A stretch of 60,619 nt of DNA from the NCBI GenBank assembly GCA_965372355.1, contig CBDVBZ010000006.1:1-60619 (forward strand). Direction: 5' to 3'. Below, piece after piece: positions 15,399 to 24,225 of the stretch (within the stretch, counting starts at the first letter, position 1; the number at the start of each line of letters is the position of its first letter). The notes below the pieces were generated by a model, which was given only the letters and a program-made list of their open reading frames with translations, was not told the origin of the DNA and did no database searches. A program made the position numbers and the translations under genes. The DNA is from CBDVBZ01 sp965372355 (GTDB taxonomy: Bacteria > Krumholzibacteriota > Krumholzibacteriia > WVZY01).

Positions 15399-16555
15399 GA
15401 TCGGTTTCCTTTCATTTGCTTTTGGTCGCCCATCTCTGCGACCTTTTTCCAGAAGGTTTCGGCAATCACATTCCAGTCGTTTTCTCGTGCTAACTGCAAG
15501 GCGGTCTCCCTGATCTCCCCTGCCCGCCGGCCGTCTTTCAACTCGGCTATCGTCTTTTCGCACGCCGCGGCGAAATCGTCGCCGGCATCCACCGCCTTGA
15601 CCACATCCGGATATCCCAACACTTCCTCGGAGAATCGGGTCGTCACCACGGGCAGGCCCGCGGCCAGGTATTCGTACAGCTTGTTCGGGTTGACACTCCG
15701 CGTCAACCGATTCAGCCGGAAGGGAATCAGCCCGACGTTGAACTGGCTCAGAATCTCCGGTAGGCGATCGTATGAGACAGCGGCAAGGTGAAAGACATTG
15801 GGCGCCGACGTGAGCGCGAGCACCTGATCCTCAACACCGTGAAGGATCGGCCCCACCAGGACGATCTCCCACTCCCGGTGCCGCCGGGCGAGATCGGCGA
15901 TGGCGTCGAAGTCGACCCACGGCGCGAGCGCGCCGATATAACCCAGGCGCGGCTGCGGCTGCGGGTCAGCGCCGTTGCCGGTCCGGAAATGTTCGAAGTC
16001 GACCCCGTTCCCCAGGTACGCGATCGCTTCGTCGCTTCCCCGTACGGATGTCACTCTCTCCACAAGCGCCCGCGACGAGGCAAAGACCGCATCGGCGCTC
16101 CGTGACGTCTTGTTGAAGTATGTTTCGCTCCACGATCTCATGCCGGGGAACGACGAATGATCATCATTGCAGTCGTAGAGGAGGAATCTCCTCGGCAGAC
16201 TCACCGCGATATCCGCCGCATATATATTGGAAATGATGAAGCCGACGTTGGCCGGTTCGAAACGAAGCTGTTTGATAACGCTGCGAATTCGTGTCCTCGC
16301 TGTCAAATCGACTATCTGGCGTGCGGAGCGGCGGTCCAGCACGTTGCGCCACGGAAACGCCGGCACCGACTTAATGAATGGGATCGTGGCGCAGAAGATA
16401 TCACCCTCGGTCCGCAGCCGAAACTGGTTGCGTCTATTTCGCGTGTACGGCTCCAGATACAGAATCTGCACATCGCCCGGCTTGCGCGTGATGATCTGCT
16501 GCTTTCGGGTCTTGAGGTAGTCCCACTTGATTTCCGCGAACCATACGACTTGCAT
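15395..16555 (-). CDS. Glycosyltransferase, GT4/GT-B type
   Basis: A 386-residue GT-B protein. The N-terminal half contains EIKWDYLKTRKQQI and DVQILYLEPYTRN. The C-terminal Rossmann half contains RLGYIGALAPWVDFDAI, WEIVLVGP, PNVFHLAAVSYDRLPEIL and VNPNKLYEYLAAGLPVVTT (the E-containing donor-binding stretch). It probably moves a sugar from a nucleotide donor to a lipid-linked or cell-surface glycan. GGAGAG lies 6 bases before the ATG at 16555. It is coupled to the following YIP1-type gene. Confidence 0.88.
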   Translation of the reverse strand: MQVVWFAEIKWDYLKTRKQQIITRKPGDVQILYLEPYTRNRRNQFRLRTEGDIFCATIPFIKSVPAFPWRNVLDRRSARQIVDLTARTRIRSVIKQLRFEPANVGFIISNIYAADIAVSLPRRFLLYDCNDDHSSFPGMRSWSETYFNKTSRSADAVFASSRALVERVTSVRGSDEAIAYLGNGVDFEHFRTGNGADPQPQPRLGYIGALAPWVDFDAIADLARRHREWEIVLVGPILHGVEDQVLALTSAPNVFHLAAVSYDRLPEILSQFNVGLIPFRLNRLTRSVNPNKLYEYLAAGLPVVTTRFSEEVLGYPDVVKAVDAGDDFAAACEKTIAELKDGRRAGEIRETALQLARENDWNVIAETFWKKVAEMGDQKQMKGNRS

Positions 16556-16698
16556 CGACGTCTCTCCGACATTAGACACTCTCGCCGGCCATCACCGCTG
16601 CAACCCGACCACCGACGCCCGAGGCGGCATCCCGGCACGGCAAGTCTAAATAACTCAGCCAAATAGTGCAAGAAATCGCTTAGATACCGGGGGCGACA
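16556..16698. other. Non-coding gap, first part
   Basis: Between the glycosyltransferase start and the dispersed repeat I see no gene and no clear promoter. A minus-strand promoter for the glycosyltransferase should lie here. Confidence 0.4.
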
Positions 16699-16861
16699 CG
16701 GTGACCGCTCGAACGGATATTTCGAGCGGGCGCCGCGGCGCAGCACATCGCCGCCAGCTTGGCGGCTGAGCGAATTCAAAGGCGGCTTGGGGTCGCCGTT
16801 CGTGCCACAAGCGAGGGCGCGGCGACCGAGACATGCAGTGAGAGTGGTCGCCGTGCCGCAC
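16699..16861 (+). repeat. Dispersed repeat family 2, copy 1
   Basis: This intergenic element shares two blocks with 38138-38242 in the opposite orientation. One is about 35 bp around CGAACGGATATTTCGAG. The other is about 45 bp around GACATGxAGTGAG ending GTCGCCGTG. The first block is a near-perfect palindrome (CGCTCGAA/TTCGAGCG). A second perfect inverted repeat (GCCGCC, 5-base loop, GGCGGC) lies at 16750-16766 within this copy only. No coding potential. Confidence 0.65.
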
Positions 16862-16862
16862 T

Positions 16863-16891
16863 AAAAAAAACGGGGCGCGTGATGCGCCCCG
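16863..16891 (-). terminator. Intrinsic terminator of the PDZ-protein gene
   Basis: On the minus strand GGGGCGC, a 5-base loop and GCGCCCC form a perfect 7-bp stem (8 with the flanking pair). It is followed by G and eight Ts. It lies about 45 bases after the stop of the PDZ-protein gene. This is the clearest rho-independent terminator in the window. Confidence 0.92.
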
Positions 16892-16937
16892 TCTCGGCTG
16901 CCGCTTGCTTGCTATGGCGGAGTATGCAGCCCTTTGG

Positions 16938-17927
16938 CTAGGACTTCTTCAATTCCTTCTTGAGCTCCTCGATCTCCTTTCGAAGCTCATCGACATCCTT
17001 GCGAAGGTCGTCGTCGTACTCGATGTGGGGGATCCTGAACGACCGAGTATGGGGCTTGTGGCCCTTGAACTTATAGTGCCAGCGGGCCTGGCTGCCTTCC
17101 TTTAGCTCACCCTCGAGCTCGACCTTTCTCTTCTTGCGGACGACGGTCACATTGACCTTGTCGCCTTCTTCGAGCTCAGACAGGCTCTCGCGGACGTCTT
17201 TCGCCGAATGGATCTCATTACCCTCGACTTCGACAATGACATCGCCGGCCTTGACGCCCAGGGCTTCTGCCGTCGACTCATCGTGAACATCGAGCACCAG
17301 CACACCCTCCCCTTCGTCGACCCCGAAGTAGGACCCGAGATCCTCGTTGACCGCGGACACCTGCACACCGAGAGTCTTCGGCCACACGGAGCTGATGTAG
17401 TTCATCGCCTTGCCGAGGTGAGGCTGGAGAAACTCGAAGTGCTCGATATCTCCGAAGGCAAGATCGGGCTGGTCGGCCCAGTCACCAAGTGCCACCCGGA
17501 CGCTCTTTGTTCTCTTGCCACGCACCACCTTAATCTTGACCTCGTCACCGATCTCCCGTTTGGCGACTAGATCTCTCAGCTTCTCCGGAGACTCAACTCT
17601 TTTGCCACCGAACTCGATGATAATGTCGCCCTCTTCGATCCCGGCTTTATCCGCAGGGCTGTCTTCCACGACCTCTGATACCAGGACGCCTCGTTTGGCG
17701 CTCGTATTGAGCCCCTCGAGGATCTCGTCGCTCAGCTCCTGCATCACCACGCCGAGAAACGCCCCCTTTTTCTCCTTACTTTCGATCACGATCCGCTTGC
17801 TCTTATCGCCGTGGCCCCAGGCAAGCGGGCTCTGGACGAGCAAGAACGACAACGCGGCGAGAATGGCCACGGGCACCACCCACCGACGAACATCTGGCGC
17901 TGCTATTGCTATATTCTTATTTTTCAT
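16938..17927 (-). CDS. Secreted protein with two PDZ domains and a coiled-coil tail
   Basis: A 329-residue protein with an uncleaved or cleaved signal sequence (about 14-38, ending SPLAWG). PDZ 1 covers about 55-145 (GAFLGVVMQEL, DSPADKAGIEEGDIIIEFGG) and PDZ 2 about 180-275 (LGVQVSAVNEDLGSYFG, AEALGVKAGDVIVEVEG). The charged heptad-like C-terminus covers 300-329 (ELRKEIEELKKELKK). There is no protease domain. PDZ-only proteins of this sort may bind C-termini of periplasmic proteins or help proteases such as the HtrA encoded at 50 kb; that link is only inference. It is a single-gene unit closed by a terminator. Confidence 0.85.
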   Translation of the reverse strand: MKNKNIAIAAPDVRRWVVPVAILAALSFLLVQSPLAWGHGDKSKRIVIESKEKKGAFLGVVMQELSDEILEGLNTSAKRGVLVSEVVEDSPADKAGIEEGDIIIEFGGKRVESPEKLRDLVAKREIGDEVKIKVVRGKRTKSVRVALGDWADQPDLAFGDIEHFEFLQPHLGKAMNYISSVWPKTLGVQVSAVNEDLGSYFGVDEGEGVLVLDVHDESTAEALGVKAGDVIVEVEGNEIHSAKDVRESLSELEEGDKVNVTVVRKKRKVELEGELKEGSQARWHYKFKGHKPHTRSFRIPHIEYDDDLRKDVDELRKEIEELKKELKKS

Positions 17928-18151
17928 GATACTTGGACGTTCCTGTCCTTCCCTCCTTCGGTTCTCGGGACGTGCGCCAGCCCCCCTTCTTGAGGTTCTA
18001 CCCCTCGGGTGTTCTTAAGTTTCGTGGATTCTGAGACCGGGCCGCGCGGCGGGTTGCCGTCCCGTATTTCTTGCCTAAAACACGGAGGGCCGTGCTACCA
18101 TCACCGCCGGGCAACAATCATTTCATGACCAGATCAGCTCGGGAGTCTCAG

Positions 18152-18952
18152 GTGGGCGCTTTAGATAAGTATTTGTCAGGAAAAGAATTATACGGGGATA
18201 ACTTTGGGTTGGAGCAGATAAGGGAATGGTACAAGGACGAGGAAGAGGCGTATGCAGCTCTCGGCGCGAAAGACAAACAGTCATACCACTACGCGTATCA
18301 TGCCCTGAATTCGCTGCACGGTTTCAAGCACGTCGGGCAAAGGGAGTTCGCGAACGCCCTTGGATTGGGTAGTGCCTACGGCGATGAATTCAACCCGATA
18401 ATCCGGAAGATCCGCAATCTGACGATTGTCGAGCCCTCGGATGCGTTCGTTGACACCGAGATCTCGGGGGTCCCCTGCAAATACGTCAAGCCAGGAGAAG
18501 ACGGAATCCTGCCGTTTGAAGACAACACCTTCGATCTGATCACGAGCCTGGGTGCGCTTCACCACATCCCAAACGTCACAACAGTCGTGAACGAGCTCTA
18601 CCGATGTCTGGCCCCCGACGGGGTCGCACTGATCAGAGAGCCGATTGTTTCCATGGGGGACTGGACCAAACCACGTCCCGGCTTGACCAAGCGAGAGCGC
18701 GGGATCCCTCTCGGCGTTTTCCTGTCCATCGTCAGACATGCCGGATTCCAGATACGGAAGCAGTCTTTGTGTGTTTTCCCTTTGATTCCGAAATTGACGG
18801 ACAGGACCGGTGTCGCGGCCTACAACAGTGGATTTATCACGCGGCTGGATGCGTTGGTGTGTGGGTTGTTCGGCTGGAACAAGAGGTATCACGCGACGAA
18901 GCTCGTTCACAAGCTGCGCCCGGTGAGCGTCTATTTCGTCCTAACCAAATAG
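18152..18952 (+). CDS. Class I SAM-dependent methyltransferase
   Basis: A 266-residue protein. The methyltransferase core shows NTFDLITSLGALHHIPN (motif after strand 4), NELYRCLAPDGVALIREP and a following variable cap. The N-terminal part (LDKYLSGKELYGDNFGLEQIREWYKDEEEAY) is typical for a group found in glycan and secondary-metabolite loci. The usual glycine-rich SAM loop is not obvious. I place the start at the GTG with GGGAG six bases upstream; an ATG at 18125 would add nine residues. It is convergent with the next glycosyltransferase and could modify a sugar or lipid of the polysaccharide. Confidence 0.75.
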   Translation: MGALDKYLSGKELYGDNFGLEQIREWYKDEEEAYAALGAKDKQSYHYAYHALNSLHGFKHVGQREFANALGLGSAYGDEFNPIIRKIRNLTIVEPSDAFVDTEISGVPCKYVKPGEDGILPFEDNTFDLITSLGALHHIPNVTTVVNELYRCLAPDGVALIREPIVSMGDWTKPRPGLTKRERGIPLGVFLSIVRHAGFQIRKQSLCVFPLIPKLTDRTGVAAYNSGFITRLDALVCGLFGWNKRYHATKLVHKLRPVSVYFVLTK

Positions 18953-18976
18953 ACAGACGTCGCCGGCGCAGGCGCG

Positions 18977-20302
18977 TCAGTGCGTCTTCTCATCACCGCC
19001 CGCCCAGTTGAGGACATCGGCGAATTTCCTGGCCATTTCCCTATGGCTGTACTTCTGGACCTCCTCATCGACCCCCCGGAAGCGAACGGCTCCCGTCTCC
19101 ACGAACTCCCGATAGTACTGAACCAGTATTTCCTTGAGCCTCACGACCTCGTTGGCGTGTGTACCTGCGCCCGTCTTCTCGAGCAATTCGCTTACCACGC
19201 CTTTGGGTCCTCCGACACCCAGAATCGGCCTGCTGGCCGCCATATACTCGAATACCTTCCCAGTAAACGTGCCTCGTTCTCTTGGATCATCCCAGCTGAG
19301 CAACAACAGTATCTGTGATTCCCTCTGCTTCGCCATGGAGACCTCCCGAGAGACCCTTCCATTCTGGACCACCACGTCTTCGAGGCCGTGGTTTTTGATC
19401 TCCTGCTCGAGCCAGTACTCCACCGGCCCATAGAATCGAACGTTGACATGTCGCCGACCGATTGTCTTTTCCGATATCAATTCGGAAAGCGCTTGAAAGA
19501 GAATCTCTGGATCTCTTCGCCCGTGATACAGTCCCCCCGCATAGGTGATCGTGAGGTCCTCGGTCAGGTTCGTTTCTGTGCTCACTATATCCGGGTCAAA
19601 CCCATTGGGAATTGCAAACGCTCGTTTGTCGCGGTGCAGTTCGTTCAGTGCTTTCGCCCACATATCCGACGTGGACACCAGGGCACTGGCCCCCGCGATG
19701 GTTTTGACCTCCATCCTCTTCTCGAATAGTTTTCTGATGGCCAGGTAGGGGTAGTACGGGCTTTGGGTCCACAGATCCCGGAAATCGGCAACCCACGGGA
19801 TGCGGTGCTTTCTTCCCAGTTCGGCCGCAATACGGTGTACCGTGAACGGGGGACCGCTGCTTAGCAACGCGTCGCATCTTCGCTCTCGCAAGAGTGAATC
19901 GCCCGCCTCGACCGCGGCCACACGCCAGTACTTCTGTTCGTCAGGATACGCGATAAGGCTTTTGACGTTCTTCACGATCTTTCTCGAGACAGGGCTCTTG
20001 CCCTCTCTTACCGATGCGGGCACGCCGAGTTGTTCCTGAAATCCTTTGTCGGGCTTGAGCCTGAACTTGCGCTTCACTATCGCGGACGCATCACCGGGAT
20101 ACGTGGTCTGGACAACATGGAATCGAGGATCCGCCCCCCCCGGCAACTCGCGCGTCAGAACGATAGCGTCCCAACCGAATTCGGGTAGATACTTGGCAAG
20201 GCCTCCAAGTCTCTGCGAAGCCATAAACGGAGATGGAGGAAAGTAGTATGTGACGATCAGTACTGTTTTGTCTGTCTTGTGATTGCCGTCCGTGCCGCTC
20301 AA
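18977..20302 (-). CDS. Glycosyltransferase family 4 protein
   Basis: A 441-residue GT-B protein. The N-terminal domain begins VLIVTYYFPPSPFMASQRLGGLAKYLPEFGW, the standard start of WbuB-like GT4 enzymes. The linker has WVADFRDLWTQSPY. The C-terminal domain has LTITYAGGLYHGRRDPEILFQAL, VVVQNGRVSREVSMAKQRES and FTGKVFEYMAASRPILGVGG (donor site with Glu). It is likely a sugar transferase of the surface polysaccharide. It follows the flippase gene by 10 bases on the same strand. Confidence 0.9.
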   Translation of the reverse strand: MSGTDGNHKTDKTVLIVTYYFPPSPFMASQRLGGLAKYLPEFGWDAIVLTRELPGGADPRFHVVQTTYPGDASAIVKRKFRLKPDKGFQEQLGVPASVREGKSPVSRKIVKNVKSLIAYPDEQKYWRVAAVEAGDSLLRERRCDALLSSGPPFTVHRIAAELGRKHRIPWVADFRDLWTQSPYYPYLAIRKLFEKRMEVKTIAGASALVSTSDMWAKALNELHRDKRAFAIPNGFDPDIVSTETNLTEDLTITYAGGLYHGRRDPEILFQALSELISEKTIGRRHVNVRFYGPVEYWLEQEIKNHGLEDVVVQNGRVSREVSMAKQRESQILLLLSWDDPRERGTFTGKVFEYMAASRPILGVGGPKGVVSELLEKTGAGTHANEVVRLKEILVQYYREFVETGAVRFRGVDEEVQKYSHREMARKFADVLNWAGGDEKTH

Positions 20303-20312
20303 TTGGAAACCT

Positions 20313-21626
20313 CTATTTCACCCGTCTCAGAAGCCCGGCTATGGCCCGCCGGTATAACGACCAGTCACTTCGCCGGGGCACTACGACTACTGTCCATGAA
20401 TTGCCGGATATTCGGCAATAGAGTATCAGCGTTATGAGGAAAGACATACCATAAGCGATCGTGGAAGCCCATGCAGCACCCGCGATCCCAAGTCGCGGAA
20501 TAAGCATAAAGTTCAGAGCCACGTTGACTGCCAACGCCGCGCTGCGCGAGTATGCGTTCAACATCGGACGACCCCGTCCCGATAGATCGTTGGCGACAAC
20601 TCTGTCACCACTCATAATGACAACGCCGATGAGCAAGATCTGCAGCGGCTCAATCGAAGAACTGAACCTGGAAGAGTAAAGCAACACGATCAGCCAGGGG
20701 CTCACGAGAAACAGCATCACCGCACCCAGTGCGGTCACAAGCAGGACACTGCGAGCGACAATGGGAGTGAACTCCTTTAATCGCTGATCGTCGGTCTCTC
20801 CCACAACCCTCGGAAACAACACAAAACCGGCGGTTTGGGATATCAGCCAGAGCCGCTCCACCACCGCGACGGCAACAGAGTAATAGCCCACTGCGGTGAG
20901 GTTCATCAGGCCACCGATGATAAATACGTTCACCTTGTAGGTCAGAAAGGCGAGCACGTTTGCGAGATGTGCCCTGATCCCGTAGGCGGATACCTGTCGC
21001 AAATACGCCGCTTCCAGTCGAAACGATACCCCACCGGCAACTCGCCTGGCACTCAGAAACAGCGCGACATCCGCTATGTACACGGCCATTGCGAGTGCAA
21101 CAAGCGCTCCCGCCACACCAATTCTTGACAACCACAGGAACAGAACAACGAAAAGCAGTGCCAGCGCCGACTGCATGACGGTGATCGCATTGAATATCGT
21201 GAACTTCTGGTTCCCCAGCAGAATGCCCTGCACGATATTGAAGAAGACCGTGCCGGGTAGCATGAGCAAAGCCAGGAAAAGATACCGCCCTTCGACGCCC
21301 GGGAATATTGCCCCCTTGAAGAAGACGACAATAACCAGCCCCACCAGGCCACCAACGACTCCGAACCCGACAGATATGAGGATGTTGCTACCAAGGACCA
21401 TGCGCGGGGAATACGCCCTCTGCGCGACATAATAGATGGTCCCTACCCCGATCCCGAAGTTAATGAACATCAGAAGGGACATGGGCAGGAGGGTGGCAAG
21501 TGTGTAGACACCCTTGCCGGTTGGGCCGAGAAGGCGGGCGATCAGTACCGATGTTCCGAGTGCCAGAACAAGGTTCAGGACACGAGTGGTAAACGTCGCT
21601 GATGTCTGTTGTGAAAATCGTGCCAT
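20313..21626 (-). CDS. Polysaccharide flippase (Wzx/MOP family)
   Basis: A 437-residue protein with about 12-14 hydrophobic helices, starting MARFSQQTSATFTTRVLNLVLALGTSVLIARLLGPTGKGVYTLA, the hallmark of MOP-superfamily polysaccharide flippases. It should move lipid-linked repeat units across the inner membrane for the ligase or polymerase encoded at 27-28 kb. GGGGA precedes the ATG; a longer in-frame start would add 16 residues. Coupled with the downstream glycosyltransferase. Confidence 0.92.
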   Translation of the reverse strand: MARFSQQTSATFTTRVLNLVLALGTSVLIARLLGPTGKGVYTLATLLPMSLLMFINFGIGVGTIYYVAQRAYSPRMVLGSNILISVGFGVVGGLVGLVIVVFFKGAIFPGVEGRYLFLALLMLPGTVFFNIVQGILLGNQKFTIFNAITVMQSALALLFVVLFLWLSRIGVAGALVALAMAVYIADVALFLSARRVAGGVSFRLEAAYLRQVSAYGIRAHLANVLAFLTYKVNVFIIGGLMNLTAVGYYSVAVAVVERLWLISQTAGFVLFPRVVGETDDQRLKEFTPIVARSVLLVTALGAVMLFLVSPWLIVLLYSSRFSSSIEPLQILLIGVVIMSGDRVVANDLSGRGRPMLNAYSRSAALAVNVALNFMLIPRLGIAGAAWASTIAYGMSFLITLILYCRISGNSWTVVVVPRRSDWSLYRRAIAGLLRRVK

Positions 21627-21723
21627 TGGGTCCCCGACAAACGGTTGCAGAAGAAAAAGTCTTCGCTCAAACAACGCCAGAGTATTGATATCAGCTAAGG
21701 CGACGCGATGTGAACGCTTTTTT

Positions 21724-21752
21724 TTGACTTGGGTTGAATAGTATTGTACACA
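21724..21752 (+). promoter_or_regulatory. Promoter candidate for the three-gene glycosyltransferase operon
   Basis: TTGACT (21724-21729) is separated by 17 bases from TACACA (21747-21752) in the 240-bp divergent gap. It would give a leader of about 105 bases ahead of the ATG at 21866. A run of eight Ts immediately precedes and overlaps the -35 region. The facing flippase gene must have a minus-strand promoter in the same gap, which I could not define. Confidence 0.5.
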
Positions 21753-21865
21753 ATGCTAAGACACTCTATCATGGGCGATTATGAAGCGCTATGGCCGTCT
21801 TGCGGGCTCTGAGCCGGCAGCGGTTTCGGACCCACGCGTTGGAGAGCCGACACCAGGTATTGACG

Positions 21866-23056
21866 ATGAGGATACTGATAAGTTCATCGAGCCCACCCGA
21901 CAAAGGTTCAGGCATCAATGCATCCGTAAGCCAGCTGTGCGAGAGTTTTGCGTCCCTGGGCCACGAGCTTCACTATCTCGCCCCCGAACCCTCCAGTACA
22001 ACATGGCTCGATGAGCATGGGATCCGCCATATTGGCTCGGGTCAGGATGACGTGCCGGAGGAATCCTGCGTGCGCATCCTTCGATATCTGGAAGAACAGC
22101 AGATCGAAGCAGCCATCAATAACGATCATCCCTTTCTGCAATCGATAGCACCGGCACTGGGAGTCCCAATGCTCGCGGTTGGCCATATGAGCAGAACATC
22201 CATCGCCAGGATGGCGTGTTATCAGCACGAGTGGACGGACTACGTGGTCGCGATCTCCGGTCATATGCAGCAGGTTTACTGCCGCCGATTCGGAGTACCG
22301 CTCAATAAGGTGCCGATCGTCTACAACGGTGTCGGCGATTCGGGTGCCAGCCCAGAGATTTCCTCTGCCGGCTCCGTTGACGGGCCCCTGCGGCTGGTGT
22401 TCGGCGGGGGCATAAATCGCAACAAGGGCGCCTATCTGCTTTTTGACTCGCTGCGAAAGCACTCGCGTCAGTGGCGCAATGTCACGCTCGACTGGTTCGG
22501 GGATGTTCCTGACAAACACAAGGCCATGCTGTCCCATCTGGACTTTGTGAGGCTTCACGGCCGACGTCCCAAAGACGAGTTCCACAGAACCCTTGAAAAA
22601 GCAGACGTCCTACTGCTCCCCTCCTATGCCGAGGGCTGCCCGATGATCATGCTGGAGGCCATGAGTTATGGCGTCTTACCCATCGCGAGCAACGGCATTG
22701 GAGCTATGTCTCACCTGATAATCAGCGGCCAGGAGGGCTTTATCTGCGCGCTGGAGTCCTGGGCTACGCAGATGCTCCAGTGCGTGACGTACCTCGATCG
22801 CGACCGGCGAGCCTTGCGCGATATGAAACTGGCCTGCCACAAACGCTTCAAAGCGGAATTCACAGCAGCCCACGCGGCCAACAAGCTGCTCGCGCTCTTG
22901 AACAGACCAACGGTCGACCGCAGCAAGCGTCAACGCCATTTCACGGCGCTGCGTTGGCACAGGCCGTTGATCAAAGGGTCAAACAAGGCCCCTCTTTTCG
23001 ATCGCCTGTGCATAAAGGCCGGTTACCTGAGAAAATCAAAGGTTGTCAGTCTATAG
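21866..23056 (+). CDS. Glycosyltransferase family 4 protein
   Basis: A 396-residue GT-B protein starting MRILISSSSPPDKGSGINASVSQLCESF. It shows VPIVYNGVGDSG in the inter-domain region, RLVFGGGINRNKGAYLLFDSL (start of the donor domain), VRLHGRRPKDEFHRTLEKADVLLLPSYAEGCPMIMLEAMSYG (the E...E donor motif) and a basic C-terminal tail. The ATG at 21866 fits the family start; the longer frame adds 25 unlikely residues. First gene of a plus-strand set of three transferases. Confidence 0.9.
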   Translation: MRILISSSSPPDKGSGINASVSQLCESFASLGHELHYLAPEPSSTTWLDEHGIRHIGSGQDDVPEESCVRILRYLEEQQIEAAINNDHPFLQSIAPALGVPMLAVGHMSRTSIARMACYQHEWTDYVVAISGHMQQVYCRRFGVPLNKVPIVYNGVGDSGASPEISSAGSVDGPLRLVFGGGINRNKGAYLLFDSLRKHSRQWRNVTLDWFGDVPDKHKAMLSHLDFVRLHGRRPKDEFHRTLEKADVLLLPSYAEGCPMIMLEAMSYGVLPIASNGIGAMSHLIISGQEGFICALESWATQMLQCVTYLDRDRRALRDMKLACHKRFKAEFTAAHAANKLLALLNRPTVDRSKRQRHFTALRWHRPLIKGSNKAPLFDRLCIKAGYLRKSKVVSL

Positions 23057-23073
23057 CGAACGGCACTCGACCC

Positions 23074-24225
23074 ATGACCGGCAAAACGAGAACTAAAGTC
23101 GCGATATTGCAGCGTGTGTGTACCAGCTACCGGCTCGTGCTGTTTCAAGAGCTGGCAACCGATCCCGATCTGGAGATCAAGCTGTTTATTGGCGAAGACG
23201 TGCCAAACTCGAAGGCAAAAAGCGCGCCTAACATCGAGGGCGTGGCATTCGAGAAGCTCGAAACACAGGTTCTCAAGCCCGGCAAGCGCATCCTGCTCAA
23301 CCACAAGCGCCTGATCGGCAGGCTGTCGGAGTATTGCCCGGACATCATGATCTGTGAGGGTGAAAGCAATCTGCTCAGTTATCTAAAAGCGATCTGGTAT
23401 CGGGCGTGGAACAGGCGGGTAAGGTTAGTGCTGTGGACACTCGGCGGGCTGCCGGGGAGACGGTACGGCAATAAGGCTGCAAATCTGGTGCGCCGAACGC
23501 TGTGGCGCCGGTTTGATGCGATTATCACGTACTCCAGCTACGGCAAACGCAAGGCCGTGGAGTTCGGTATTGCCGAGGACAAGGTATTCGTCGCCACCAA
23601 CGTGTGCGACACGCGATATCACCTGGAACAGTCTCGGAGCATCGCCGGCTCGAAGGCAGACGCGCGAAAGAGACTTGGGATAGACCCGGATGGCTTTCTG
23701 GCACTGTATGTTGGCGCCATCAACAAGAACAAACGGCTCGAGACACTGATAGACGCAGCCGGGGCGTTGGCGAGCCGTCGTCTGCATGCGATCGTAATCG
23801 GTGACGGTGACTGGTTGGAGAGACTCAAACACTACGCACAAAACATGTCGGCAGGTAACGTGACGTTTCCAGGCCGTATCGTTGGTGACCTCCCCTGGTA
23901 CTACAAAGCCGCCGACGTTTTTGTGTTGCCCGGCAGAGGTGGCATAGTCGTTTCCGAATCCATGGCGTACGGGTGTCCGGTCATTGTCTACCAAGCCGAC
24001 GGGACCGAATACGATCTGGTAGAGCATCGCAAGACGGGATTGCGATTGTCGGATGGCTGCTCAAAGGAATTGACGGAATGCCTGGCGGGCCTGCTGGATC
24101 ACCGCGGACAGCTGGCGGAATGGGGACGCGAGGGCCGGAAGCGCATCGAGGAACGCTACAACACCACTTCGATGGCACAGTCTGTGACTCGATGCATTCA
24201 CTACGCACTCGGCGCGGGCTCATGA
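23074..24225 (+). CDS. Glycosyltransferase family 4 protein
   Basis: A 383-residue GT-B protein. VAILQRVCTSYRLVLFQELA opens the acceptor domain. LALYVGAINKNKRLETLIDA, NVTFPGRIVGDLPWYYKAADVFVLPGRGG and VVSESMAYGCPVIVYQADG form the donor domain. It follows the preceding transferase by 17 bases and its stop overlaps the next start as ATGA. Three successive transferases suggest that several sugars are added in order to one acceptor. Confidence 0.9.
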   Translation: MTGKTRTKVAILQRVCTSYRLVLFQELATDPDLEIKLFIGEDVPNSKAKSAPNIEGVAFEKLETQVLKPGKRILLNHKRLIGRLSEYCPDIMICEGESNLLSYLKAIWYRAWNRRVRLVLWTLGGLPGRRYGNKAANLVRRTLWRRFDAIITYSSYGKRKAVEFGIAEDKVFVATNVCDTRYHLEQSRSIAGSKADARKRLGIDPDGFLALYVGAINKNKRLETLIDAAGALASRRLHAIVIGDGDWLERLKHYAQNMSAGNVTFPGRIVGDLPWYYKAADVFVLPGRGGIVVSESMAYGCPVIVYQADGTEYDLVEHRKTGLRLSDGCSKELTECLAGLLDHRGQLAEWGREGRKRIEERYNTTSMAQSVTRCIHYALGAGS

